Counted from the first letter of the stretch, positions 9,131-17,713 are shown. The stretch is 64,000 nt of DNA from an uncultured Eubacteriales bacterium (GCA_902786855.1 CADAEH010000009.1:1-64000); one strand, 5' to 3'. Program-made: numbers and translations. The notes: generated by a model not told the origin, from the sequence alone.

Positions 9131-9231
9131 GGATACACTTCTGGATACACTGGAAGAGGGACGTCACTCCTTCCTTTATTTTAAACGTTTACAGACTTGC
9201 TGAAATCTTCATATCCCCTTTTTTTTCGCCA
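9131..9231 (+). repeat. 101-bp direct repeat, copy 2, att-like
   Basis: This is the partner of 279-379. It has the same double GGATACACT, the same next 24 nt, and the same GCTGAAATCTTCA core ending in a degenerate tRNA-like tail (…TTTTCGCCA). Several substitutions and single-base indels separate the copies, so the duplication is not recent or the ends diverged before insertion. Together they bracket 8.75 kb. Confidence 0.7.
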
Positions 9232-9234
9232 TGT

Positions 9235-9263
9235 GTGCCTTGCTTTCGCAAGGCACTTTTGTT
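9235..9263 (+). terminator. Intrinsic terminator after repeat copy 2
   Basis: GTGCCTTGC (9235-9243), loop TTTC, GCAAGGCAC (9248-9256), then TTTT. It terminates the XRE/nucleotidyltransferase operon. Confidence 0.65.
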
Positions 9264-9359
9264 GAGGGAGGGATCTGATTTGTTCAGGTTTGAATGACGG
9301 ATAAAGAAATGAAACAGATTAATGACCTTGACCGGAATGAAAAGCAAGATTAGTATTAA

Positions 9360-9560
9360 ATGCAGTTAAAGGAGATATCTGATGAAACAGCGGATCAAAG
9401 CGCAAAGCTGAAACTGTACGGAGTAAGCGGAATAGACGAAGGCATGAAAGCTGTGCGTCTGGCTGCGAAAGGAGCGAATGTGTTTATTGGACGAGATCTG
9501 ACAGATATGAGTGAATCGGATGTTAAAAAAAGGGTAAACAATGGAGGAGATACGCTTTGA
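9360..9560 (+). CDS. Small hypothetical protein, 66 aa
   Basis: I do not recognise this frame. It is soluble and mixed-charge, with no signal peptide, and reads LYGVSGIDEGMKAVRLAAKG in the middle. Its start lacks a good ribosome binding site. In its favour, its last four bases overlap the TTG start of the next gene and its 3' end carries that gene's GGAGGAG site, an arrangement typical of translational coupling. It could also be the remnant of a longer gene. Confidence 0.4.
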   Translation: MQLKEISDETADQSAKLKLYGVSGIDEGMKAVRLAAKGANVFIGRDLTDMSESDVKKRVNNGGDTL

Positions 9561-10360
9561 AAATTACAAAATATGTGAAAAAACTGAGGGACAGCTATAA
9601 ATATGGAAATAAAAAGACTTTCATCACATTCAGGGTGCTGCATATATTGGTAATACTTACCGCTATCCGTACCCTGGTAACAAGAAACTATGAAAGTTTT
9701 GCGACATGCATTCTTGTGCTGATCCTGTTCCTTGTGCCTGCCCTTATAGAGGATAAAATGGACCTTACCATTCCGCCGCTGTTTCAGGCGATAATTTTCG
9801 CATTTATCTTTGCGGCTGAGATATTGGGAGAAGTCGATAGTTACTATGTTAAGATACCGGGCTGGGACACGATGCTCCATACGATCAACGGATTCCTCTT
9901 TGCTGCGGTAGGATTCTCACTTATTTACCTGCTTAACAGGGGCAGCGATGATTTCAATCTGTCTCCGTTTTATCTGACATTAGTCGCATTCTGCTTCTCC
10001 ATGACCATCGGAGTTCTATGGGAGTTCTTTGAATGCGCGATGGATCTGTTCTTTAACATGGATATGCAAAAGGACTTCGTGATCTCGACTGTCAACTCTG
10101 TAACCCTTGATCCCGCAAATTCGGGGGAGGTAATACATGTGAAAGATATAGTCGAGACTGTGGTCACTACTTCATCGGGAGAGATCACTACTATAGAGGA
10201 TGGATATCTGGATGTAGGCATACTTGATACGATGAAGGACCTGCTGGTCAACCTGATAGGGGCGGTAGTATTCTCGACTATTGGATATCTCTCGCTGAAG
10301 AACGATAAATCGAGCAAGGTGGCTGACAGTCTCATGATCAGACCGAACGAGCATGAGTAA
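9557..10360 (+). CDS. YjdF/DUF2238-like membrane protein
   Basis: This 267-aa protein has several transmembrane segments in the first 165 residues. It contains the PGWDTMLHTINGF and GVLWEFFE motifs that recall the DUF2238 (YjdF) integral membrane family. A long extracytoplasmic or cytoplasmic loop (about 170-225) precedes a final membrane segment. Translation begins at a TTG at 9557, seven bases after GGAGGAG, overlapping the stop of the 66-aa frame. The family's function is unknown. Confidence 0.7.
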   Translation: MKITKYVKKLRDSYKYGNKKTFITFRVLHILVILTAIRTLVTRNYESFATCILVLILFLVPALIEDKMDLTIPPLFQAIIFAFIFAAEILGEVDSYYVKIPGWDTMLHTINGFLFAAVGFSLIYLLNRGSDDFNLSPFYLTLVAFCFSMTIGVLWEFFECAMDLFFNMDMQKDFVISTVNSVTLDPANSGEVIHVKDIVETVVTTSSGEITTIEDGYLDVGILDTMKDLLVNLIGAVVFSTIGYLSLKNDKSSKVADSLMIRPNEHE

Positions 10361-10462
10361 GCCTGACGGGATGACAGAGTTGACCTGCAGGACTGTGCAG
10401 AAAATTACCTGAAGGATATCGGATCAAGCACTGAAGAGATTGCTGCATTGAAAGGGTAGACT

Positions 10463-10756
10463 ATGAATAATGACGAATTAAGAGTACAGGAAGATACATC
10501 CGATGAGATCGTGATTTCTTTGGAAATGACGCCAAGCAAGCCTGCAGAGAAGGCTGATCTGTCAGAGGAGCTTGTTCTCACGCCTTCTTCATCTGATGAA
10601 ATTCCTGAAAGTAATGACCTGACTCTTGAAGCTGAAAAAATAGTCAAGTTAGAAGAGATAACATTTGAAGGTGAAGAAGCCGCTGAGGACAGAGTTGAAA
10701 AAGCGATGATGGCTTATGATAAAGCAATGGATCAGGCAGGAGGTATAAATAAGTGA
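10463..10756 (+). CDS. Acidic hypothetical protein, 97 aa
   Basis: This frame encodes a very acidic, probably disordered protein rich in Glu, Asp and Ser, with no membrane segment or motif I recognise. AAAGGG precedes the ATG at modest spacing. It lies between the YjdF-like gene and NAD kinase. The 100 bp upstream contain a short frame ending in …EEIAALKG without a start, possibly decay. It may be a real gene of unknown role. Confidence 0.45.
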   Translation: MNNDELRVQEDTSDEIVISLEMTPSKPAEKADLSEELVLTPSSSDEIPESNDLTLEAEKIVKLEEITFEGEEAAEDRVEKAMMAYDKAMDQAGGINK

Positions 10757-10831
10757 GAAGACCACTTATACCATACAGACACTACTAATCTGTTCTTTAC
10801 TGATATAAAAAAGAAAAAAGAGGGGGGATCA

Positions 10832-11683
10832 ATGAAGATCTACGTTATTCCGAATTATTATAAAAGAGAGACTGTACACTCTATGGAAAGGCTTCTCAAA
10901 TGGGCAGAAGATACAGATTCTGTTATTATGATCGCTGAAGAACACAAAGGACGTATACCTCCTGATAAGGACAAAGCAGTCCGCTTTATAGAAAAGAACA
11001 GCAGAAAAGATATCAGCAACTGCCAGTTAATTGTCACTGTTGGCGGAGACGGGACACTGATCAGGAACGCTGAGCTTGCCACAGAGATGGATCTTCCCCT
11101 CATAGGAGTAAATACGGGCACCCTGGGGTTTCTTGCCAGGATAGAGCCCGGTGAAGTAAGAAAGAAAATGAATAAATTGCTTCATGAGGATGAGCACCAT
11201 ATAGAGAACAGAATGGGACTCTCGGCATCATGGAATGGAAAAGAGAAACGTTTTGCCATCAACGACATAGTGTTACAGAAGGAAACCCGCGGGGGGCTCG
11301 CAAGCATTGAAGTCTGTATTGGTGATGAAGCCATCGGAAGATACCGCAGCGATGGAGTCATAGTAACCACTCCGACAGGGTCGACAGCTTATGCATATGC
11401 TGCAGGAGGACCGGTGATGCATCCTGCTATGGATATAGCCTGTGTGCTTCCTATCTGTCCTCAGAACCGGATGAACATTCCTCTTGTTGTTGATCTGGAT
11501 AAGCCTGTAAAGCTTATCATACGACAAGGTACTATGCGGTTGCTCGCCGATGGAGTTGATTATGGCACTGTCAGAAAGGGAGAAAAAATCTACATTACAA
11601 AAGCAGATAAAAAGTTGAAACTTGTAAATTTCGACGATGATTGGGGAATAATAAGATGGCAGGAGAAGGTCGGCCGTCTATGA
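10832..11683 (+). CDS. nadK: NAD kinase
   Basis: This 283-aa cytosolic enzyme phosphorylates NAD+ to NADP+ using ATP or polyphosphate. It shows the family hallmarks in order: GGDGT at 71-75, NTGTLGFLA at 94-102, and TPTGSTAYAYAAGGP at about 180-194. The length is normal for the family. AGAGGGGGG precedes the ATG. It is the last gene of the group and converges on the LysR gene 36 bp away. Confidence 0.95.
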   Translation: MKIYVIPNYYKRETVHSMERLLKWAEDTDSVIMIAEEHKGRIPPDKDKAVRFIEKNSRKDISNCQLIVTVGGDGTLIRNAELATEMDLPLIGVNTGTLGFLARIEPGEVRKKMNKLLHEDEHHIENRMGLSASWNGKEKRFAINDIVLQKETRGGLASIEVCIGDEAIGRYRSDGVIVTTPTGSTAYAYAAGGPVMHPAMDIACVLPICPQNRMNIPLVVDLDKPVKLIIRQGTMRLLADGVDYGTVRKGEKIYITKADKKLKLVNFDDDWGIIRWQEKVGRL

Positions 11684-11719
11684 CAATAGATAGATAATAA
11701 CCTTTTAATAAGTATCTCC

Positions 11720-12598
11720 CTATTCTTCCATTGCGTTTCGGAACTGTCCCATGAATTTTCCGGCTAATGGAGTGAATGCCTGATATTTGTTCCAGATAAG
11801 GTATAGGTGAGTTTCCTGAAGCGGGTCAAGAGGTCTGAATTCCAGACCGCTCCCGGCAGAACAATCAATAAGATGCCTGAACGTAAGAAGCAGGCCGAGG
11901 CCTTCCCGCGCAAAGACTGAACCATTGTATGCAAGACGGAATGATCCTTCGAGATGGAGATCCTGCATTTTGTCACCGGCCCATTCAGCTATCTCATAAT
12001 TCCAGCTCTGCTCTGAACAGAAAAGGGGCTGCCCGATCAGGTCATCTATGGTTACAGCTTCTTTTGCCGCAAGCGGATGATCTGCTGACATCACGGCACC
12101 CCATATATCGGTTTCCGGAAATTCTATATAGTTATATTTACGCTCGTCAGGAGGCTCACATATGACTGCAAAGTCAAGAAGCCCTTTGTCGAGCTTTTCT
12201 GTTACCTGTTCTGTATCACCGCTGGTGATGTGGTAATTCATAGCAGGGTATACTGACTTAAGCCTTCCGAGGACCCTGGCAAGATATCGTATCTGATATG
12301 ACTCTGCGAGACCGAGATACAGGTCACCACCGTTAATATCATCAAGAGATACAAATTCCTGCTCTATCTTATCCGCCATTGCGATCAAATCCTCAGCGCG
12401 GTCCCTCAGCAGCATACCCTCGTCTGTCAGCTCAATGCTGAAGCTGTGTCTGGTGAACAGCTTTTTACCAAGTTCTTCTTCAAGTGCTTTAAGTGTCTTT
12501 GAGAGAGTTGGCTGAGAAACATGCAGCAGTTCAGATGCTCTTGTCATATTCTCCTCCCTTGCAACTGCAAGGAAATATCTCAATTGTCTTATCTCCAT
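11720..12598 (-). CDS. LysR-family transcriptional regulator
   Basis: This is a 292-aa protein. Residues 1-60 are the LysR winged helix-turn-helix (MEIRQLRYFLAVAREENMTR, ASELLHVSQPTLSKTLKALE), followed by a periplasmic-binding-like effector domain. The ATG at 12598 (GGAG upstream on the minus strand) is chosen over a GTG two codons earlier. It is transcribed divergently from the operon at 12728-16446, and the shared intergenic region holds two CGAATATC repeats. It therefore probably controls that operon and itself. Confidence 0.9.
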   Translation of the reverse strand: MEIRQLRYFLAVAREENMTRASELLHVSQPTLSKTLKALEEELGKKLFTRHSFSIELTDEGMLLRDRAEDLIAMADKIEQEFVSLDDINGGDLYLGLAESYQIRYLARVLGRLKSVYPAMNYHITSGDTEQVTEKLDKGLLDFAVICEPPDERKYNYIEFPETDIWGAVMSADHPLAAKEAVTIDDLIGQPLFCSEQSWNYEIAEWAGDKMQDLHLEGSFRLAYNGSVFAREGLGLLLTFRHLIDCSAGSGLEFRPLDPLQETHLYLIWNKYQAFTPLAGKFMGQFRNAMEE

Positions 12599-12664
12599 GA
12601 CCACATCTCCATATAGCTAAAGTTCGTAATACAGTTTCTTACTACCGACAATGACATGCCTATA

Positions 12665-12703
12665 ACGAATATCATACATTCATTTTATTCATTAGCGAAT
12701 ATC
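12665..12703. promoter_or_regulatory. Paired CGAATATC repeats in a LysR divergent region
   Basis: ACGAATATC (12665-12673) and GCGAATATC (12695-12703) are direct repeats 30 bp apart, close to three helical turns. They lie between the LysR gene and its divergent operon and are candidate regulator sites, with a TATTAT -10-like box just downstream. Confidence 0.4.
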
Positions 12704-12727
12704 TTTGCAACTATGTATTATACAGTT

Positions 12728-12973
12728 ATGAAAGATACAGATATCAAAATAATAATCGAAGATATGAGGGCTGCGGGATGCGGCAGTGCTGACACAGACA
12801 GAGTCATGAGGATGCACGAAGCAGGTATGGATGAAGAGATCCTGTTATGCCTGCGTAAATGCAGATGCAGTATGATAGAGGATCTGCATGAAAAGCAGAG
12901 GAAGATCGATTGCATGGACCGTCTTATACGCCGCGCGGGAAATCAGGCAGACCCGGCAAACAGTTACAGATAA
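12728..12973 (+). CDS. Small Cys-containing protein, 81 aa
   Basis: This 81-aa protein starts MKDTDIKIIIEDMRAAGCG and carries a KCRCSMIEDLHEKQRKIDCM segment. I associate that pattern with a family of small clostridial proteins found beside flavodoxin and hydrolase genes. The start lacks a ribosome binding site and sits only a few bases after a TATTAT box, so the mRNA may be nearly leaderless or the true start may be upstream (open frame from 12656). It is the first gene of the LysR-divergent operon. The function is unknown; the cysteines could bind metal. Confidence 0.6.
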   Translation: MKDTDIKIIIEDMRAAGCGSADTDRVMRMHEAGMDEEILLCLRKCRCSMIEDLHEKQRKIDCMDRLIRRAGNQADPANSYR

Positions 12974-13008
12974 ACAAAAGATTAATCATAAAACAGGAGG
13001 AAAAAGAA

Positions 13009-14007
13009 ATGATCAGAAAAGAAGAACTCAGCCTTGTAAAGGAATGGGATAAAACTTTCGCTAAGAGCGAAAAGGTCGATCACTGCAAAGTGACTTTTGT
13101 CAATCGCTATGGCATCACACTTGCAGCGGACATGTATGTTCCTAAGGATGCAGAGGGAAAGCTGCCGGCTATCGCCGTATGCGGACCTTTTGGTGCAGTC
13201 AAGGAGCAGTGCTCAGGATTGTATGCACAGACGATGGCAGAAAGAGGATTCATCACTGTAGCTTTTGACCCTTCGTTCACCGGTGAGAGCGGCGGACAGC
13301 CGAGATTCATGGCTTCCCCGGATATCAACACAGAAGATTTCATGGCAGCAGTAGACTTCCTGTCACTCTGTGATAAGGTCGATCCTGACCGTATCGGAAT
13401 CATTGGAATCTGTGGATGGGGCGGAATGGCAATCAATGCGGCTGCACTCGATACCAGAGTAAAGGCAACTCTTGCATCTACAATGTACGACATGACACGT
13501 GTCAATGCAAAAGGATACTTTGATGCTCAGGACAGCGAAGAAGACAGATATAATGCTAAGGCGGCACTCTGTGCGCAGAGACTGGAGGATCTGAAGAATG
13601 GAGAATATGCACTTGGCGGAGGAGTTGTTGACCCACTGCCTGAAGATGCACCTTTCTTCGTAGCAGATTATTACGACTACTACAAGACTGACCGCGGATA
13701 TCATGCAAGATCTCTCAATTCAAACGGCGGATGGAACGTGATCGGATGCGAGTCATTCATCAATCAGCCGATACTCAAGTATTCCAATGAGATCAGAAGC
13801 GCAGTTCTGATCATGCATGGCAACAAAGCGCATTCGTTCTACTTCGGTAAGGATGCATATGACAACATGATCGCTGACAGCAAGTATACACAGAATAAGG
13901 AATTCATGGTGATCGAGGGTGCTGTTCACACAGATCTGTATGACGGCGGAAGCAATAACGCGATCCCGTTCGACAAGGTCCAGGAATTCTTTGAGAAATA
14001 TCTGTAG
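13009..14007 (+). CDS. Alpha/beta hydrolase (YcjY-like)
   Basis: This is a 332-aa alpha/beta-hydrolase-fold protein. The ATG at 13009 follows CAGGAGG. The nucleophile-elbow region reads GIIGICGWGG (about residues 130-139). Where related proteins carry a serine in the elbow, this one has Cys135 followed by G-W-G, so the catalytic residue may be cysteine or the classic triad may be missing. A late AVHTDLYDGG supplies a candidate histidine. The gene sits in an operon with a flavodoxin-like protein and cyclophilin-like exported proteins. The substrate is unknown. Confidence 0.85.
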   Translation: MIRKEELSLVKEWDKTFAKSEKVDHCKVTFVNRYGITLAADMYVPKDAEGKLPAIAVCGPFGAVKEQCSGLYAQTMAERGFITVAFDPSFTGESGGQPRFMASPDINTEDFMAAVDFLSLCDKVDPDRIGIIGICGWGGMAINAAALDTRVKATLASTMYDMTRVNAKGYFDAQDSEEDRYNAKAALCAQRLEDLKNGEYALGGGVVDPLPEDAPFFVADYYDYYKTDRGYHARSLNSNGGWNVIGCESFINQPILKYSNEIRSAVLIMHGNKAHSFYFGKDAYDNMIADSKYTQNKEFMVIEGAVHTDLYDGGSNNAIPFDKVQEFFEKYL

Positions 14008-14067
14008 GGATCTATGCATAGGAGACAGGGGAAGGTTCTCTGTCTCCATTAATCGGGAGACATAAAC

Positions 14068-14607
14068 ATGAGTAAAAAAGTACTGATAATAAGCACAAGC
14101 ATGAGAAAAAACGGCAATTCTGACTTGATGGCGCGAGCTTTTGCAAAAGGAGCAGAAGAAGCTGGTAATGCAGTCGAGATCGTGAGTCTGGCAGACAAGC
14201 AGATCGCATTCTGCAGAGGATGCTTTGCATGTCAGAAGACCGGAAGATGCATAATAAATGACGATGCGATCGGGATCACTGAGAAAATCGCAGAAGCAGA
14301 AGTCATAGTATGGGCAACTCCGATCTATTACTATGAAATGACAGGTCAGATGAAGACAATGATAGACAGGGCTAATGCTTTGTTTGTGAAGGACTATAAA
14401 TTCCATGATATTTACATGCTTTCCACAGCTGCAGAAGAAGATGCAAGTGCATGCGAAAGAGCAATCACCGGACTCAAGGGTTGGATCGCCTGCTTCCCTA
14501 AGAGCCGCTTTGCGGGATCAGTTTTCGCCGGTGGTGTTACAGACAAGGGTGATATCACAGGTCATAAAGCATTGGATGAAGCATACGATCTTGGCAGAAA
14601 TGCATAG
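14068..14607 (+). CDS. Flavodoxin-family NAD(P)H-dependent oxidoreductase
   Basis: This 179-aa protein has the FMN-binding loop STSMRKNGNSD near residues 9-19 and a CRGCFACQKTGRC segment around 50-62, typical of iron-sulfur-flavoprotein-like or NADPH-dependent FMN reductases. ATPIYYYEMTGQMK is the usual second flavin contact. It is probably cytosolic and transfers electrons from NAD(P)H. It is 60 bp after the hydrolase and 30 bp before the lipoprotein gene, so it is operonic. Confidence 0.88.
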   Translation: MSKKVLIISTSMRKNGNSDLMARAFAKGAEEAGNAVEIVSLADKQIAFCRGCFACQKTGRCIINDDAIGITEKIAEAEVIVWATPIYYYEMTGQMKTMIDRANALFVKDYKFHDIYMLSTAAEEDASACERAITGLKGWIACFPKSRFAGSVFAGGVTDKGDITGHKALDEAYDLGRNA

Positions 14608-14637
14608 TCTGTCCGATATCCGGGAAAGGGGCTCATT

Positions 14638-15174
14638 ATGAAACCCGTCAGAAAACTATTGATGTTCAGCATATTGCTTCTGCTTTGCATCTTTGCTCTG
14701 TCTGCATGCGCACAGGATCAGGATATACCCGGTCCTGTTGACCAAGGCAATGCAGAGACAGCAGACACACAGGAAGCAGGATCATCCAATGATACAGAAA
14801 CCGATGCTGATGAGGAGGCGTTTGCTATGAAAATGAGGATCAACGATACAGATGTCAAAGTATCCTGGGAAAACAATGATTCGGTCAAAGCTCTGTCGGA
14901 GCTGGCTTCACAGGGTGATGTGACAATAGAGATGAATGCCTACGGGGGCTTTGAGCAGGTAGGTCCTATAGGTACGACTCTCCCAAGCAATGATACGAGC
15001 ATCAAGACTCATGCCGGGGATATCATGCTCTATACATCTGATCATATGGTGATATTCTACGGCTCGAATTCATGGTCTTACACAAGACTGGGAAGGATCA
15101 CAGACAAGTCTGCTTCTGAACTCAGGGAACTGCTGAGCGGCAGAGGCATCACAGTTACCATTACTGCCGAATAA
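14638..15174 (+). CDS. Lipoprotein with cyclophilin-like domain
   Basis: This 178-aa protein has a signal peptide ending in LSAC (a lipobox, with the Cys near residue 24), so it is lipid-anchored outside the membrane. A Ser/Thr/Asp-rich linker follows. Residues about 65-178 fit the cyclophilin-like fold family (IKTHAGDIMLYTSDHMVIFY, then YTRLGRITD). Such domains often sit beside flavodoxin genes, as here. Catalytic prolyl isomerase activity is not established for this family. Confidence 0.8.
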   Translation: MKPVRKLLMFSILLLLCIFALSACAQDQDIPGPVDQGNAETADTQEAGSSNDTETDADEEAFAMKMRINDTDVKVSWENNDSVKALSELASQGDVTIEMNAYGGFEQVGPIGTTLPSNDTSIKTHAGDIMLYTSDHMVIFYGSNSWSYTRLGRITDKSASELRELLSGRGITVTITAE

Positions 15175-15204
15175 CACTTGCTCTTTATTGAACGGAGATG
15201 CAAA

Positions 15205-15876
15205 ATGAAGAAAACAGGTAAAAGACTACTTGTAACATTATGTATTTCACTGATCGCTGTATGCTTTCAGGCAGTACATGCTGATGCAGAGAACGGAACT
15301 GTGGTAAATGTCAAGGTAGGGAACAAGTCTTTTGAGTGCGAGTTCTATGACAATCGGACAGCAAATGCACTTCTTGAAACGATACCGGTAAAATATAAAA
15401 TGTCCGAGCTTAACGGCAATGAGAAGTACAAGTATCTGGATCGGGACTTCCCAACTGATGAAAAAAAGGTCAGAAGGATCAATGCCGGGGATATCATGCT
15501 GTATGGATCCGACTGTCTAGTCTTATTCTATAGATCGTTCAATACGTCGTATGAATACACTCCTGTCGGGCGGATCACAGACCCTAAAGGACTGAAGAAA
15601 GCTGCGGGAAAAGGAAAGGTCACCGTAAAGTTTTCTAAGAGGAAAACGATCAGATTGACTGAAACCAGCCTGACGTTGGATCCCGGGCAATCCCTGACCA
15701 TCAAACTGACAGGAGCAAATGCAAAAAAAGTCAAGTGGAGCACATCAAATAAGAAAATAGCAAAGGTATCAAAGGGCAGAATCAGAGCAAAAAAGCCCGG
15801 AACTGTAACAATAACAGCAAAATACAAGAAAAAGAAATACAAGTGCAAGGTAACCGTACAGCCTGTACAGGAATAA
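15205..15876 (+). CDS. Exported cyclophilin-like protein with Ig-like (BIG2) tail
   Basis: This is a 223-aa protein with an N-terminal Sec signal (KKTGKRLLVTLCISLIAVCF). A cyclophilin-like domain follows (RRINAGDIMLYGSDCLVLFY, then YTPVGRITD), paralogous to the upstream lipoprotein. The last 75 residues are a Lys-rich bacterial Ig-like group 2 domain (VKWSTSNKKIAKVSKGRIRA, then KPGTVTITAKYK). The ATG at 15205 follows CGGAG. The basic Ig domain may bind the cell wall. It probably arose from its neighbour by duplication and domain gain. Confidence 0.8.
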   Translation: MKKTGKRLLVTLCISLIAVCFQAVHADAENGTVVNVKVGNKSFECEFYDNRTANALLETIPVKYKMSELNGNEKYKYLDRDFPTDEKKVRRINAGDIMLYGSDCLVLFYRSFNTSYEYTPVGRITDPKGLKKAAGKGKVTVKFSKRKTIRLTETSLTLDPGQSLTIKLTGANAKKVKWSTSNKKIAKVSKGRIRAKKPGTVTITAKYKKKKYKCKVTVQPVQE

Positions 15877-15882
15877 TAGACA

Positions 15883-16446
15883 ATGGAACTCAATGAACTG
15901 CTGGAAATATTTGATAGTGGAGAAACGATAGGTACAGATCCGGATGTCATATCTGCAATGAGATCTTATATCGCTGAAAACAGAAGACGGTTGTTTGAGA
16001 TCAACAATGTATGGCATGAACCTGATGAGATTACAGCTCTGTTCATGCAGATCACGTCTAAACCAGTCGGAGAGGGATTCAGGCTGACACCTCCGTTTTA
16101 CACTGATTTTGGAAAAAATATAAGTGTCGGTGATCATGTTTTCATCAACGCTGACTGCAAATTCCAGGATCAGGGCGGCATAAGTATAGGAGATATGACT
16201 TTCATCGGACATAATGTTGTGCTTGCGACTCTTGACCATGACCTTGATCCGGAGAAGAGGCGCCTTATGCATCCCGCACCGATCAGGATCGGCAAAAATG
16301 TGTGGATCGGGTCCAATGTTGTCATAACAAAAGGTGTGACCGTTGGAGACAACGCGGTCATCGCTGCAGGAGCTGTTGTGACTAAGGATGTACCGCCTGA
16401 TACGGTAGTCGGGGGCGTCCCGGCTGGTGTGATAAAGAGACTGTAG
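15883..16446 (+). CDS. Maltose/galactoside-type O-acetyltransferase
   Basis: This 187-aa left-handed beta-helix acetyltransferase has hexapeptide repeats (IGKNVWIGSNVVITKGVTVG) and the closing AAGAVVTKDVPPDTVVGGVP. LDHDLDPEKR carries the expected catalytic histidine. It transfers acetyl from acetyl-CoA to a sugar hydroxyl in the cytosol. It starts 6 bp after the previous gene, so it is operonic, and is followed by a strong terminator. Confidence 0.9.
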   Translation: MELNELLEIFDSGETIGTDPDVISAMRSYIAENRRRLFEINNVWHEPDEITALFMQITSKPVGEGFRLTPPFYTDFGKNISVGDHVFINADCKFQDQGGISIGDMTFIGHNVVLATLDHDLDPEKRRLMHPAPIRIGKNVWIGSNVVITKGVTVGDNAVIAAGAVVTKDVPPDTVVGGVPAGVIKRL

Positions 16447-16469
16447 AAAAAGAAATCTGTGGTTCTTGA

Positions 16470-16499
16470 AAGGGAGCTGTGGTAAAGGCTCCCTTTTTG
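16470..16499 (+). terminator. Terminator of the 12.7-16.4 kb operon
   Basis: AAGGGAGC (16470-16477) pairs with GCTCCCTT (16488-16495), with a run of T. Confidence 0.8.
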
Positions 16500-16536
16500 T
16501 GTACAAAAAATGTGATATATCAGAAACCGATCGATC

Positions 16537-16557
16537 ATGATAGAGAAATACTATCAT
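16537..16557. promoter_or_regulatory. Inverted repeat upstream of the lactonase-like gene
   Basis: ATGATAG (16537-16543), 7-nt spacer, CTATCAT (16551-16557). The half-site ATGATAG recurs in the region upstream of the second alcohol dehydrogenase (23742-23748). This is a candidate operator for the catabolic cluster. Confidence 0.4.
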
Positions 16558-16621
16558 TCCCATCATAGAGAATTTCGAATGAAAACCTATATTTTACTTC
16601 GGGAGAAACGCAATCCATAAT

Positions 16622-16650
16622 TTAGACATGATCACTCAGAAAGTTAATAC
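16622..16650 (+). promoter_or_regulatory. Putative TTAGAC-type promoter
   Basis: TTAGAC (16622-16627), 17-nt spacer, TAATAC (16645-16650). It lies 24 bp before the SMP-30-like start. The same -35 hexamer recurs at four other promoters of this cluster. Confidence 0.45.
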
Positions 16651-16673
16651 CATTGAAAAATAGGAGATTAATT

Positions 16674-17636
16674 ATGAGTAAGAATGTACTTACATACGGA
16701 CCTGAAGACAAGATAGCACCTATCCCAGCAAACGAAGCTGCTGTACAGACTGTAGTTGCAGAACCATGGCTCAAGGTAGAGCAGACATGCTTCAGCGATC
16801 TTGAAGGAACTAACTTCGACAGAGACGGTTATCTCTGGTTTGTAGAGGCCGGCGGTCCTGCAAGCAAGCTTCACAAGGTAAACTGTGACACAAAAGAAGA
16901 TGTAGTTGTTTTCGAAGATCCTGAGAAGAGAGCTATGTCTTCCGTAAAACCTCACAAGAACGGCAGGATATTCATCCCAAGTGTAGGCCCTGTATTTGAA
17001 ACCGGATACGTATTCTCATGCAATCCGGACGGAACTGATTACAAGGTCGAACTCGAAGGACCAATCGTAGACGATATGTGCTTCGATTCAAAGGGCGGTT
17101 ACTACTATACACATATGCACGGCAATGTAAGTGATCCTGACGGCGGTGTGTACTATGTTGCACCGGATGGAAGCGTTACACCTCTTCTTGACAAGCTTTG
17201 CTGCCCTAACGGTGTAGCTCTTTCCAAGGATGAGAAGACAGTATGGATCACCGAGTCCACAGCTATGAGACTGCTCAAGGTCACTCTGGCACCGGACGGA
17301 GGTCCTACAGATATCGCACCGTTTGCTGTAAACGTTCCTTACTACTTCACAGGCGGCGGAGTATGCGATTCCTGCGAGATAGACGATGACGACAATCTCT
17401 ACGTAGCTATATACGGACAGGGAAGAGTACTTGTGTTCAATAAGAATGGATGGCTTATCGGACAGATCCTGCTCAAGGGAAGAGAAACAGGAGACAACCT
17501 CGGCGTTACACATACTGCTATTCGTCCGGGAACCAACGAGCTGTATATCTGCACCAATGATGCAAAGAACGGCGCATGGATCTTCAAAACAACTGCGTTT
17601 GCTAAGGCAAGCATGTCAAGCTATCAGTTCAGATAG
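16674..17636 (+). CDS. SMP-30/gluconolactonase/Drp35-like protein
   Basis: This is a 320-aa six-bladed beta-propeller protein of the SMP-30/lactonohydrolase family. Visible elements are LEGTNFDRDGYLWFVEAGG near 36-54 (Glu metal ligand in LEG), GPIVDDMCFDSKGGYYYT, CCPNGVALSKDEKTVWITES and CDSCEIDDDDNLYVA. These match the metal-binding E/N/D set. No signal peptide is seen, so it is cytosolic. It likely hydrolyses a lactone or similar ring ester. AGGAG precedes the ATG at 16674. It is the first gene of the redox cluster. The natural substrate is unknown. Confidence 0.85.
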   Translation: MSKNVLTYGPEDKIAPIPANEAAVQTVVAEPWLKVEQTCFSDLEGTNFDRDGYLWFVEAGGPASKLHKVNCDTKEDVVVFEDPEKRAMSSVKPHKNGRIFIPSVGPVFETGYVFSCNPDGTDYKVELEGPIVDDMCFDSKGGYYYTHMHGNVSDPDGGVYYVAPDGSVTPLLDKLCCPNGVALSKDEKTVWITESTAMRLLKVTLAPDGGPTDIAPFAVNVPYYFTGGGVCDSCEIDDDDNLYVAIYGQGRVLVFNKNGWLIGQILLKGRETGDNLGVTHTAIRPGTNELYICTNDAKNGAWIFKTTAFAKASMSSYQFR

Positions 17637-17713
17637 CAGACGTCTGATCCATCAGATATTAAATAAGTCAGTTTTTATCACAATAATCAATAATTACTAT
17701 CAGGAGGAAAACC

